The position numbers were made by a program, and so were the translations under genes. The notes under the pieces are model-generated. The model searched no databases. It was not told the origin of the DNA and was given only the letters and a program-made list of their open reading frames with translations. DNA of 64,000 nucleotides from Hymenobacter glacialis. Its GTDB lineage: Bacteria; Bacteroidota; Bacteroidia; Cytophagales; Hymenobacteraceae. Below, in pieces: positions 37,071-45,906 of the stretch. The stretch spans positions 1-64,000 of the forward strand of contig NZ_MDZC01000036.1 in the NCBI RefSeq assembly GCF_001816165.1, in the 5' to 3' direction. Every line of letters begins with the position of its first letter. Within the stretch, counting starts at the first letter, position 1.

Positions 37071-37227
37071 ATTTTAAGAGGCAGATGTTTTACCTACGCG
37101 TCAGTACAAGGCTTGGATTAGGGCGTCTTGGCGCTGCTTTGCCCACCTAATCAGCATGGCAATAAAGCATTATTCAGACTACCCCCATCCACTTGTGGCC
37201 TTGAGCCGGGCAGTTGGGGCTGCAACA

Positions 37228-40068
37228 TTACACTTTCTCAGCCAAAAACCGGGCGGTGTGGTTGGTATCTTTTAGTTTCACCAAGTCTTCCGGGGTGCCT
37301 TCAAAGAGCAAGTGGCCGCCGTTGAGGCCGCCCTCGGGGCCGAGGTCGATGAGCCAGTCGGCGCACTTGATGATGTCGACGTTGTGCTCGATGATGAGCA
37401 CGGAATTGCCCTGTTCCACCAGCGCATTGAGGGCCCCCAGCAGCTTGGCGATGTCGTGGAAGTGCAGGCCGGTGCTGGGCTCGTCGAAGATGAACAGGAT
37501 TTTATCCTGCTGCAGCGTGGCGCCTTTGGTGAGGAACGAGGCCAGCTTCACGCGCTGGGCCTCGCCGCCGCTCAGCGTATTGGCCGACTGCCCGAGGCGG
37601 ATGTAACCCAGGCCCACGTCCTCCAGCGGCTTTAAGCGCTCGGCTACTTTAGGCTGGCCTTTGAAGAACTGTACGGCGTCGGACACGGTCAGTTCCAGCA
37701 CTTCGTCGATGCCTTTGTCCTGGAATTTTATCTCCAGAATGTCCTGCTTGAATTTTCGACCGTTGCAGCCCTCGCAGGTCAGGTAAATGTCGGCCATGAA
37801 CTGCATTTCGATTTTCACCTGGCCTTCGCCCGTGCAGACTTCGCAGCGCCCACCTTCCACGTTGAAGCTGAAGTGCGAGGGCTTGAGGCCGCGCGCCTTG
37901 GCCAGCGGCTGCTCCGAAAACAGCGTCCGGATGGTGTCGTAGGCCTTCACGTACGTCACCGGGTTGGAGCGCGACGACTTGCCAATGGGGTTTTGGTCCA
38001 CGAATTCGACGTGCGACACCTGCCCGTTCACGCCCGTGAGGCGGTCGAACTTGCCAGTGCTTTCGCCCGCACCGCCGCCCAGCATCTTCATCAGGGCCGG
38101 GGCCAGAATGCGCTTGATGAGCGTGGACTTGCCCGAGCCGGATACGCCCGTTACCACGGTCATCACGCCCAGCGGCAGCTTCACGCTCACGTTTTTGAGG
38201 TTGTTTTCGCGGGCGCCGGTCAGCTCCAGGGCGTTGCGCCAAGGGCGGCGCACTTTGGGCACGGCCACCTCCATTTTGCCGCTCAGGTACTGCCCGGTGT
38301 AGGTGATAGTGTCCTGCAGCAGCTCCGCCATGGTGCCCTGAAACATGAGGTTGCCGCCGCCGCTGCCGGCTTCGGGGCCGATGTCGATAATCTGGTCGGC
38401 GGCTTCCATCATCTTCTCCTCGTGCTCCACTACCACCACGGTGTTGCCGAGCTGCTGCAGGGAGCGCAGCACGCCAATGAGCTGCTCGGCGTCCTTGGGG
38501 TGCAGGCCAATGCTGGGCTCATCGAGCACGTACATGGAGCCCACCAGCGCCGAACCCAGCGACGTGGCCAGCGAAATGCGCTGGCTTTCGCCGCCGCTCA
38601 GCGTGTTGCTTAAGCGGTTGAGGGTGAGATAGCCCAGGCCCACGCGGTTAAGGTAACCGAGGCGGTTGGTGATTTCGGTCACGAGGCGCTCGGCCACTTT
38701 GGCGTCGTGCTCGCTCAGGCTCATGTTCTGGAAAAACGTGAGGGCGTCGGAGATAGGCAGCAGCACAATGTCGGCAATATTCTTGTCGGCGATGCGCACA
38801 TACTGGGCGTCTTTGCGCAGGCGGGTGCCGCGGCAGTCGGGGCAGGTGGTGCGGCCCCGGTAGCGGCTTTGCAGCACGCGGTATTGGATTTTGTGGGTCT
38901 GCTCGCTCACCCACTTAAAATACTTGTCCAGCCCGTCGAAGTGCTTGTTGCCGGTCCAGAGCAGGCGCTGCTCGGCCTGGCTCAGCTCGTTGTAAGGCCG
39001 GTGAATGGGAAAGTCGAAGCGGATGCCGTTTTTCAGCAGCGGCTTCAGCCACTCGCCCTGCTTTTCGGTGCGCCACGGGGCAATGGCGCCCTCATACACG
39101 GTCATGCTCTTATCAGGAATCACCAAATCCTCGTCAATACCCAGCACTGAGCCGAAGCCCTCGCAGGTCTGGCAGGCGCCGTAGGGGTTATTAAAGGAAA
39201 AAAAGTTGACGCTGGGTTCCTCGAAAACCATGTCGTCCAACTCAAACTTGTCGGAAAAAGTCCGCGACTCGTCTTCGTTCAAGCGCAGTACGCAGCTGCC
39301 GTGACCCTCGAAAAACGCGGTTTGCACCGAATCCGAGAGGCGGAACAGGAGGTCTTCGTCGTCGGGGCGCAGCACGGCGCGGTCCACCATGATGTATACT
39401 TCGCCCTTCACCTCGGGCTGTCCTTCACCTATCAGGTCCTCAATCTGCGACGTGACGCCGCCCACCACCACGCGGCTGTAGCCTTTCTGCAGCAGCAAAT
39501 CCAGCTCCTTGCTCATGGCCCGGGTGGGGTCGGTGCGGTGCAGCGGGGCCAAAATCATGGCCTTGGTGCCTTCGGGCTGCGCGGCCAGAAAATCCACCAC
39601 GTCGGCCACATTGTCTTTGCGCACCTGCTCGCCGCTCACGGGCGAAAACGTGCGGCCCACCCGTGCAAACAGCAGTTTGAGGTAGTCGTAAATCTCGGTG
39701 CTGGTGCCCACCGTCGAGCGGTTGTTCTTGATGCTCACCTTCTGCTCGATGGCAATGGCCGGCGAGATGCCCCGGATGTAGTCCACGTCGGGCTTGTCCA
39801 TGCGGCCCAGAAACTGACGGGCGTAGCTGCTCAGGCTTTCCACGTACATGCGCTGGCCTTCAGCATACAAGGTATCGAAGGCAAGACTGGATTTGCCCGA
39901 ACCCGAAAGGCCCGTAACAACGATAAACTGGTTGCGCGGCAGGGCCACACTGAGGTTTTTGAGGTTGTGAACCCTAGCGTTTTTGATAAGGATGAATTCG
40001 CGCGGGTCGAGGTGGTCAATGGCGTTGTCGACGGGGGCCGAAACTTGCAAAGCGTCTTTTTTGGGCAT
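37228..40068 (-). CDS. uvrA: UvrABC excision nuclease subunit A
   Basis: 946 residues from the ATG at 40068 (MPKKDALQ). It has two ABC ATPase modules. The first Walker A is VVTGLSGSGKSSLAFDTLY near 50-65 with signature LSGGESQRISLA near 490. The second Walker A is GVSGSGKSTLIKR near 640 with signature LSGGEAQRVKLAS near 830. Zinc-binding CxxC pairs are CQTCEGFG and CPDCRGTR in the first half and CEVCTGEGQ with CEGCNGRKF in the second. UvrA dimers recognise bulky DNA lesions and load UvrB for nucleotide excision repair. Full length and intact. TACCTTCG about 65 nt upstream on the - strand may be its -7 box. Confidence 0.97.
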   Translation of the reverse strand: MPKKDALQVSAPVDNAIDHLDPREFILIKNARVHNLKNLSVALPRNQFIVVTGLSGSGKSSLAFDTLYAEGQRMYVESLSSYARQFLGRMDKPDVDYIRGISPAIAIEQKVSIKNNRSTVGTSTEIYDYLKLLFARVGRTFSPVSGEQVRKDNVADVVDFLAAQPEGTKAMILAPLHRTDPTRAMSKELDLLLQKGYSRVVVGGVTSQIEDLIGEGQPEVKGEVYIMVDRAVLRPDDEDLLFRLSDSVQTAFFEGHGSCVLRLNEDESRTFSDKFELDDMVFEEPSVNFFSFNNPYGACQTCEGFGSVLGIDEDLVIPDKSMTVYEGAIAPWRTEKQGEWLKPLLKNGIRFDFPIHRPYNELSQAEQRLLWTGNKHFDGLDKYFKWVSEQTHKIQYRVLQSRYRGRTTCPDCRGTRLRKDAQYVRIADKNIADIVLLPISDALTFFQNMSLSEHDAKVAERLVTEITNRLGYLNRVGLGYLTLNRLSNTLSGGESQRISLATSLGSALVGSMYVLDEPSIGLHPKDAEQLIGVLRSLQQLGNTVVVVEHEEKMMEAADQIIDIGPEAGSGGGNLMFQGTMAELLQDTITYTGQYLSGKMEVAVPKVRRPWRNALELTGARENNLKNVSVKLPLGVMTVVTGVSGSGKSTLIKRILAPALMKMLGGGAGESTGKFDRLTGVNGQVSHVEFVDQNPIGKSSRSNPVTYVKAYDTIRTLFSEQPLAKARGLKPSHFSFNVEGGRCEVCTGEGQVKIEMQFMADIYLTCEGCNGRKFKQDILEIKFQDKGIDEVLELTVSDAVQFFKGQPKVAERLKPLEDVGLGYIRLGQSANTLSGGEAQRVKLASFLTKGATLQQDKILFIFDEPSTGLHFHDIAKLLGALNALVEQGNSVLIIEHNVDIIKCADWLIDLGPEGGLNGGHLLFEGTPEDLVKLKDTNHTARFLAEKV

Positions 40069-40217
40069 AAACGAACTAACAGCGAAACCGGGCCGGAAGG
40101 TTTCGGCCGTGGGCAGGTGCTGCGGCTGCGAAGGTAATGCCGTGGGTAGGGCGAAGAGTACTGCCCGGTGTCTCATCAATAGCTAACATTGCGCTATACT
40201 TCGCCTTACACTACCCC

Positions 40218-40856
40218 ATGTCCATTTCCAGTCCGCTTGCCACCCTCTACCAGGTGTTAAAAAACGTGGCCGCGAGTGCCGAGGCCGAGGCCAGCATCCT
40301 GCAGAAAAACGAAGTCGCTACCCCACTTCTCATGGCCGCCCTGCTGGCCGGCGTCAGCACCGCCGGTGCCCAAACGGCGCCGCTACCCAGCCTCAGCGGT
40401 AACTGGAGCGGCTCGCTCGGCCCCATTGAGTTCACCATGCACCTCGCGGACCCGGCCGCCGGGCCGCGCACGGCCACGCTCGACATTCCGGCGCAACAGG
40501 TGCAGGGCATGGCCATGCGCTTCACCGCCCCGGCCGACAGCGTGTGCTTGAGCATTGCCCAGCCAGCCGCTCGGTTTGCCGGCCGCCGCTCAGCCGACGG
40601 CCGGCAGTTGGCTGGCGAGTGGCAGCAGGGCCTGCGAGTTTTTCCGCTCACGCTCGGCCGCACCGGCGCCACGGGCCAGCCCGCGCCGCGCCGCCAGACG
40701 CCGCAACCGCCCTTTCCGTACCAGTCGGCTAATGTGACGTTAAAAAACAAAAAAGACAATGTGAAGCTGGCCGGCACCTACAGCGTGCCCGCCGATATGG
40801 GCCCGGCCGCGCTCACGGTAATTGGCGACTGGCTGACGCAGCACACAAAGAAGTAG
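40218..40856 (+). CDS. Alpha/beta-hydrolase paralogue lacking its catalytic domain
   Basis: 212 residues from the ATG at 40218. The middle part (LSGNWSGSLGPIEFTMHL to EWQQGLRVFPLTLGR, about 59-147) matches the N-terminal beta-domain of the full-length hydrolase encoded next to it. It then reaches the start of the hydrolase domain (VKLAGTYSVPADM, about 185-197) and jumps directly to what should be the last helix of that domain (GPAALTVIGDWLTQHTKK), aligning with SPIALNKIYTWVAAKTK of its neighbour. About 250 residues of catalytic core are therefore missing in frame. The true start is uncertain: the signal-like stretch LLMAALLAGVSTAGAQ begins only about 37 residues in. Function unknown; it may be a decaying gene. 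Confidence 0.65.
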   Translation: MSISSPLATLYQVLKNVAASAEAEASILQKNEVATPLLMAALLAGVSTAGAQTAPLPSLSGNWSGSLGPIEFTMHLADPAAGPRTATLDIPAQQVQGMAMRFTAPADSVCLSIAQPAARFAGRRSADGRQLAGEWQQGLRVFPLTLGRTGATGQPAPRRQTPQPPFPYQSANVTLKNKKDNVKLAGTYSVPADMGPAALTVIGDWLTQHTKK

Positions 40857-41081
40857 GTGCACGCCCTCTCGACACCATGTAACTCGCAGAGTTGCGGTGT
40901 AGACGATGAAATCCTAAAAAAACAGCTGTGCCACTTCGGCCCCTACTGTCCATTAAAATTAATTCCATAAGAAGCACGCAACATATTCACATACCTGTTT
41001 GCTGGCCACATCATTTGTTGTACTTTTCATCTTTAATTACGGCTCTAAACAATCAAATACTAGTTTAAATTATCTTATTCG

Positions 41082-42569
41082 ATGATTAAATTTTTACTTT
41101 CTGCCCTTTTCCTTATTCTAACCACAGCGAATTTTTCGCCGGCCATTGCTGGGGCCTATGAGGCCTCTGCTCCCCTCAGCGGCCAATGGAAAGGCCCCCT
41201 GAAGCTGCTGGGCGGTCAGATAGACATCATCGTCACCATTGTGCCGCTCACCAACGGCACCTACTACGGCGCCCTCGATGCGCCGCAGCAGCGCATCAGC
41301 CGCATGCCCGTGACCGTGGAGCTGAAGGGCACCGACATCAAGCTGCACATGGACCAAGCTGGCAGCAGCTTTGTGGGCAAGGTGCTGGACAATGGGGCCA
41401 AATTCAGCGGCGTCTGGACGCAGGCGGGCGTGAAAACGCCCATGGTCCTGCAGCGGGGCGCGGTGGCCAAAGCCGTGGCCGCCGCGCCCTTCCGCCCGGC
41501 CCCGCCCTACCGCGAAAGCGAGGTGGTGTTCCCGAACCCAGCCACCAAGCAGCGCCTGGGTGGCACGCTCACGGTACCGGCCGGTGAAGGCCCTTTTCCG
41601 GCCGTGGTGCTCCTCTCCGACCTTGGCCCGCAAAATAGAGACGTGGACGTGACGGGCTACCGCATGTTTGCCCAGCTGGCCGACTACCTCACCCGCCACG
41701 GCGTGGCCGTGCTGCGCTTCGACGACCGCGGCGTGGGCAAGTCGGGTGGCACCTTTGCTACCGCTACCACCGCCGACTTTGTGACCGATGCCCAGGCCGC
41801 CCTGGCCTATCTGCGCACGCGGCCCCTGGTAGCCGCGCAGCACGTGGGCTTGCTTGGGCACGGCGAAGGCGCCAACGTGGCCTTGCTGGCCGCTGCCGGG
41901 CCGGGTAGAGCACCTGCTTTTGTGGTATCATTGGCGGGCTACGGCGTGCCGGGCTACGATATGATGCTGCGCCAGCAACTCGAAATAATGCGCCTGACCG
42001 GAGCCGATGCCCTGGAAGTGAAAGCGGCCCAGGACGTGTACCACCGCACCGTCAAGGCCATTCGGCAGACGCCGGACAATACTGCCGCCCGCGCCAAGGT
42101 CGTTTCCCTGCTTACCAGCGCCAACACCGGCATCGACGCCTCCATGGCCCGCGCCCGCGCCGCCCAGCTCACCACCCCTTGGTCGCGCTACTTTTTCGAT
42201 TTTAACCCCCAGACCCAACTGGGCAAGGTGCAGTGCCCGGTGCTGCTGCTCAATGGCACTGCCGACATGCAGGTATCGGCCCGGCGCAACCTCCCCCTGT
42301 TGCGGCGCGCGTTGCACGGCGCCCAAAGCTCGGTTTCGTCTTACCAGCTCAAGGGCGTCAACCATCTTTTTCAGCCGGGCCCGGCCGACTGGCCAATGGT
42401 AAACGGAGTGCAGCAACCCACGTTCTCGCCCATCGCTCTCAACAAAATATATACCTGGGTGGCGGCAAAAACCAAGGTTTCCGGCGCGGCATCGCCTGCC
42501 GGGACACTTCGGCCCGCCACACCGGCCAAGCAGAACAGGCTTGCCAGCCTGGCCAGGCTGCGAGGCTAG
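41082..42569 (+). CDS. Alpha/beta-hydrolase-fold protein with the nucleophile serine replaced
   Basis: 495 residues. A signal peptide (MIKFLLSALFLILTTANFSPAIAGA) is followed by an N-terminal beta-domain (about 32-125) and an alpha/beta-hydrolase domain (about 145-470). The domain shows LSDLGPQNRDVDVTGYRMF, an oxyanion-side FDDRGVGKS motif near 212, and the acid and His regions LNGTADMQVSA and LKGVNHLF. The nucleophile elbow, normally GxSxG (GHSEG in this family), reads GHGEG at about 266-270 (codons GGG CAC GGC GAA GGC), so the catalytic Ser is Gly. As sequenced the protein should lack hydrolase activity, although Asp and His remain. It lies 225 nt after its hollowed-out paralogue. Likely periplasmic. 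Confidence 0.85.
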   Translation: MIKFLLSALFLILTTANFSPAIAGAYEASAPLSGQWKGPLKLLGGQIDIIVTIVPLTNGTYYGALDAPQQRISRMPVTVELKGTDIKLHMDQAGSSFVGKVLDNGAKFSGVWTQAGVKTPMVLQRGAVAKAVAAAPFRPAPPYRESEVVFPNPATKQRLGGTLTVPAGEGPFPAVVLLSDLGPQNRDVDVTGYRMFAQLADYLTRHGVAVLRFDDRGVGKSGGTFATATTADFVTDAQAALAYLRTRPLVAAQHVGLLGHGEGANVALLAAAGPGRAPAFVVSLAGYGVPGYDMMLRQQLEIMRLTGADALEVKAAQDVYHRTVKAIRQTPDNTAARAKVVSLLTSANTGIDASMARARAAQLTTPWSRYFFDFNPQTQLGKVQCPVLLLNGTADMQVSARRNLPLLRRALHGAQSSVSSYQLKGVNHLFQPGPADWPMVNGVQQPTFSPIALNKIYTWVAAKTKVSGAASPAGTLRPATPAKQNRLASLARLRG

Positions 42570-42613
42570 CGCCACGGCCTGGGAGCAGGCAGCCGATTGT
42601 CAAATAAACCCTC

Positions 42614-42696
42614 TCATGCTGAGCGCAGCGAAGCATCCTATCGCCGCAGAACGTCTGGTTCTATCCTGATAGGATGCTTTGCTGCCCTCAGCATGA
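42614..42696. repeat. REP-like intergenic palindrome (4 of 6)
   Basis: Left arm TCATGCTGAGCGCAGCGAAG then CATCCTATC; right arm GATAGGATGCTTTGCTGCCC then TCAGCATGA. It is a variant with CATCCTATC in place of CATCTCTACC in both arms, so the change is matched on both sides. It lies in the 312-bp spacer (42570-42881) between the hydrolase-like gene and the helix-hairpin-helix gene; I see nothing else clear in that spacer. Confidence 0.85.
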
Positions 42697-42881
42697 CGGG
42701 CCTTATCGGGTAAGTCCTTCAATACCGTCTTGAGGACTTTACCATTCTACCCAAGCCGGGCACGTGGGCAGGTTTATGCTTATACTTGCTCGTTGCCAAG
42801 CCGCTATATCTGGGCTGATTGGTAGCCGCTACTTTCCTTCCCTTCTATCATTTTCCAACGCTTGTTGGAGTATTTCTGTCC

Positions 42882-43958
42882 ATGGCTGCTTCGCCACCTC
42901 CGCCGCAGGCCCGCTGGAATTGGGAGAATTCGGCTCCCATGCGCTGGGTGCGCCGGTACATGGGCTACTCCAGAAGCGAAGCCAAAGGCATGGCGGGCCT
43001 GCTGCTCCTCATGCTGGTAGCCATAGTGGCCCCCATGCTGCTCCGCCCCGAACGGCTCCAGTACCTGCCCCAGGCCGACCAACAGGGCCTCAACACCCTG
43101 GTGGCCTCCCTGAAAGAGCATCGCACCACCGACAACACCTACGCCTCGCGCAACCCCAAGCGGAACTACAAACCGTACGCCAAGCGCGACGGCGGCACGT
43201 CGCGCTACCCCGCCGTGGCCCAGGTGCGCCTCGTTCCTTTCAACCCCAATGCGTTAAGCGCCGAGGATTGGGAAGCGCGCGGCGTGCCGCACTTCGTAGC
43301 CGGCCGCATTGTAAAATACCGGGAGGCCGCCGGAGGCTTCAAAGCCAAGGCGCAGGTGAAGAAAATGTATGGCCTGGACGCGGCCGTGTACCAGCGGCTG
43401 GCGCCCTATATGCAGCTGCCCGACGAAGCCCCCGCGCGCGGCGAGCGCCCGGCCTACGCCGCCAACCAGCCGGGGCCCGATGGCAAGTTCCCGCCTTTTT
43501 CGGCCTCGTCTGCCACGCCGGGCAAGTTTCCGAGCAAGCCGCGCAACCTCAAACCCTTCGACCTGAACACTGCCGATACCACGCAACTAATGCAGATTCG
43601 CGGCATTGGGGCGGGCCGCGCCAAATGGGTGGTGCGCTACCGCAACCAGCTGGGCGGCTACCTCCGCGAAGACCAGCTGAACGAGGTATTTGTGCTGCGC
43701 GATGCCCCAGACCTGCGCGACAGCCTCAAAAAATACACCTTTGTGGCCGCCGGCTTTGCGCCCCGGCTGGTAAACGTGAACACGGCTTCGTTCGATGAGC
43801 TGTACCTGCACCCGTATATCGGCAAGCCGCGGGCGCGCCTCATAGTGGCCTACCGGCAGCAGCACGGGCCATTCAAGCAAGTAGAAGACCTGAAGCAGAT
43901 ACCGATTCTGAAGGCAGAGGATTGGGAGAAAATGCGGCCCTACATACGCTGCGAGTAA
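42882..43958 (+). CDS. ComEA-like helix-hairpin-helix membrane-anchored protein
   Basis: 358 residues from the ATG at 42882 (MAASPPPPQARWNWENSAPM). One membrane helix lies near 37-53 (GMAGLLLLMLVAIVAPMLL). Three helix-hairpin-helix motifs follow: FNPNALSAEDWEARGVPHFVAGRIV (split over about 113-137), FDLNTADTTQLMQIRGIGAGRAKWVV near 226-251, and VNVNTASFDELYLHPYIGKPRARLIV near 298-323. These repeats bind DNA non-specifically, and ComEA proteins capture incoming DNA in natural transformation. The Bacteroidota version is longer than classic ComEA; a role in DNA uptake is an inference. Stand-alone gene. Confidence 0.85.
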   Translation: MAASPPPPQARWNWENSAPMRWVRRYMGYSRSEAKGMAGLLLLMLVAIVAPMLLRPERLQYLPQADQQGLNTLVASLKEHRTTDNTYASRNPKRNYKPYAKRDGGTSRYPAVAQVRLVPFNPNALSAEDWEARGVPHFVAGRIVKYREAAGGFKAKAQVKKMYGLDAAVYQRLAPYMQLPDEAPARGERPAYAANQPGPDGKFPPFSASSATPGKFPSKPRNLKPFDLNTADTTQLMQIRGIGAGRAKWVVRYRNQLGGYLREDQLNEVFVLRDAPDLRDSLKKYTFVAAGFAPRLVNVNTASFDELYLHPYIGKPRARLIVAYRQQHGPFKQVEDLKQIPILKAEDWEKMRPYIRCE

Positions 43959-44126
43959 GGCACTGCTTCGGGGTACAAGATTCGGCACAAAGGCAACTTT
44001 TGGGGCTGGTCGAACCGTATTATGGGGTTAACTTTAGGATAAGCAAGCGCACCGCGCGGGCTGCCTTTAACCAACTGCCCGTGCCAGCGGTTGACGACCT
44101 ACCTTCCGTCCTGATTTATCCTCGCC

Positions 44127-44765
44127 ATGACCGACCACTCCACGCCCGACCCGGCCGCGCTGCCGAACGGCCCCAACCACGACGGCCGCCGTTCCTTCAT
44201 CAAGCAAGCCACCGGCTTTCTGGGGTTGGCCCTGGCGCCGCCGCTCATCAGCCAGGCCGAACGCCTGACGGCCATCTCGAAAAAGGTAGAGGGCGTGACG
44301 GAAATGCGGCTCAAAGTAAACGGTGCCGTGCGTACCATTCAGGCCGAGCCCCGGGTGACCTTGCTCGACGCGTTGCGCGAACGACTGGACCTTACGGGCT
44401 CTAAAAAGGGCTGCGACCACGGCCAGTGCGGCGCCTGCACCGTGCTGGTAGACGGCCGCCGTGTGAATAGCTGCCTCACGCTGGCCGTAATGGCCCAGGG
44501 CAAGGAAATAACTACCGTGGAAGGCCTGGCCAACGGCGAAGAGCTGCACCCGCTGCAGCAGGCATTTATCGACCACGACGGCTTCCAGTGCGGCTACTGC
44601 ACCCCGGGCCAAATCATGTCGGGCGTGGCCTGCCTGAAAGAAGGCCACGCCAAAACCGACGGCGACATCCGCGAGTGGATGAGCGGCAATCTCTGCCGCT
44701 GCGGCGCTTATCCTAACATAGTGGCGGCCATTCGGCAGGTCGAAAAAAGCGGTTTCAAGTCCTAG
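44127..44765 (+). CDS. paoA: Periplasmic aldehyde oxidoreductase [2Fe-2S] subunit (PaoA-like)
   Basis: 212 residues. A twin-arginine signal (RRSFIKQATGFLGLALAPPL, about 22-41) marks export of the folded complex. The plant-type [2Fe-2S] cluster has Cys in CDHGQCGACTVLVDGRRVNSC split over about 96-116. The second cluster has CGYCTPGQ near 156 and CRCGAYPN near 190. It passes electrons from the molybdenum centre to the FAD subunit. Stop to next start is 9 nt, so the FAD subunit is co-translated. The Tat signal and the 4Fe-4S motif in the FAD subunit point to the PaoABC type rather than cytoplasmic xanthine dehydrogenase. Confidence 0.93.
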   Translation: MTDHSTPDPAALPNGPNHDGRRSFIKQATGFLGLALAPPLISQAERLTAISKKVEGVTEMRLKVNGAVRTIQAEPRVTLLDALRERLDLTGSKKGCDHGQCGACTVLVDGRRVNSCLTLAVMAQGKEITTVEGLANGEELHPLQQAFIDHDGFQCGYCTPGQIMSGVACLKEGHAKTDGDIREWMSGNLCRCGAYPNIVAAIRQVEKSGFKS

Positions 44766-44774
44766 CTCCCTGCC

Positions 44775-45757
44775 ATGAACAACTTCAGCTACATCCAGGT
44801 CAATTCGGCCAAAGAAGCCACCGGCTACCGGCAGGCCACTCCCCAGGCCGCGTACATCGCCGGCGGCACCACGCTGCTCGACCTCATGAAGGGCAACCTG
44901 GAGGAGCACCCCCAGCTGGTCGACATCAACCTGCTGCCCTTCAAAGGCATCGAGCAAACCAGCGACGGGCTGCGCATTGGGGCCATGGAGCGCATGAGCG
45001 ACGTAGGCGAGCACCCGCTGGTGCTGCAGCAGTACCCGGCCGTGTCGGAGTCGCTGCTGCTGGCGGCCTCGCCCCAGCTGCGCAACATGGCCAGCATTGG
45101 GGGCAATATGATGCAGCGTACCCGTTGCGGGTACTTCCGCGACGCGGCTTTTCCGTGCAACAAGCGGGTGCCCGGCTCGGGCTGCCCCGCGCAGGAAGGC
45201 AACAATCACAACCTCGCCATTCTGGGCACCAGCGAGGCCTGCATCGCCACCTCCTACCCCGGCGACCTGGCGGTGGCGCTGGCTGCGCTGGACGCGGTGA
45301 TGACCCTGGAAAACGCCAAAGGCAAGCAACGCCGCGTGCCCGTGACGGAATTCTACGTACTCCCCGGCAAAACGCCCCAGCGAGAAACCGTGCTGGAACC
45401 TGGCGAGCTGATTGTGGCCGTAACTATTCCGGCCGCCGCGCACGCCCGGCGCTCTACCTACCTCAAGGTGCGCGAACGTTCCAGCTACGCCTACGCGCTG
45501 GCCTCGGCCGCGGTGGGCCTCGATGTGCAGAACGGCACCATTCGCTCGGCCCGGGTGGCGCTGGGCGGCGTGGGCACCAAGCCTTGGCGCAGCCCCGAAG
45601 CCGAAAAAGTACTGACCGGCGCGCCCGCCACGGAAGCCACGTTCCGGGCGCCGCGGCCGCGGCCTTGCGTGGGGCCCAGCCACGCGACGACAACCGCTTC
45701 AAAGTAGAGCTGGCCCAGAATACGCTGGTGCAGGCTTTGATGAAAGTAGTCGGGTAG
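44775..45757 (+). pseudogene. paoB: Aldehyde oxidoreductase FAD subunit (PaoB-like), C-terminal frameshift
   Basis: The FAD-binding fold has YIAGGTTLLDLMKGN near 32 and LRNMASIGGNMMQRTRC near 107. An insert with four conserved cysteines follows (RCGYFRDAAFPCNKRVPGSG, CPAQEG, then TSEACIATSYPGD); it corresponds to the extra [4Fe-4S] site described in E. coli PaoB. The frame breaks at about 45648-45654 in a GC run: the expected ending RGAQPRDDNRFKVELAQNTL with stop at 45755-45757 is present in another frame. One added base gives 327 residues, matching the family. As listed, the first frame ends at 45707. Probably a sequence error. Confidence 0.88.
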
Positions 45758-45778
45758 TCGGCAAAGCAATTCCGCGAG

Positions 45779-45887
45779 AACGTCATGCTGAGCGCAGCCG
45801 AAGCATCTCGCGTACCGCCACTAATTCTTTTCAACGAATAGTTTACTACTGCATGCGAGATGCTTCGGCTGCGCTCAGCATGACGTT
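45779..45887. repeat. REP-like intergenic palindrome inside the pao operon (5 of 6)
   Basis: Left arm AACGTCATGCTGAGCGCAGC then CGAAGCATCTCGC; right arm GCGAGATGCTTCGGCTGCGC then TCAGCATGACGTT. Arms are perfectly complementary over about 33 nt around an AT-rich loop of about 42 nt. It separates the FAD and molybdenum subunit genes, ending 19 nt before the ATG of the latter. Confidence 0.92.
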
Positions 45888-45906
45888 CTGTTTAAAGCCT
45901 TCACCT

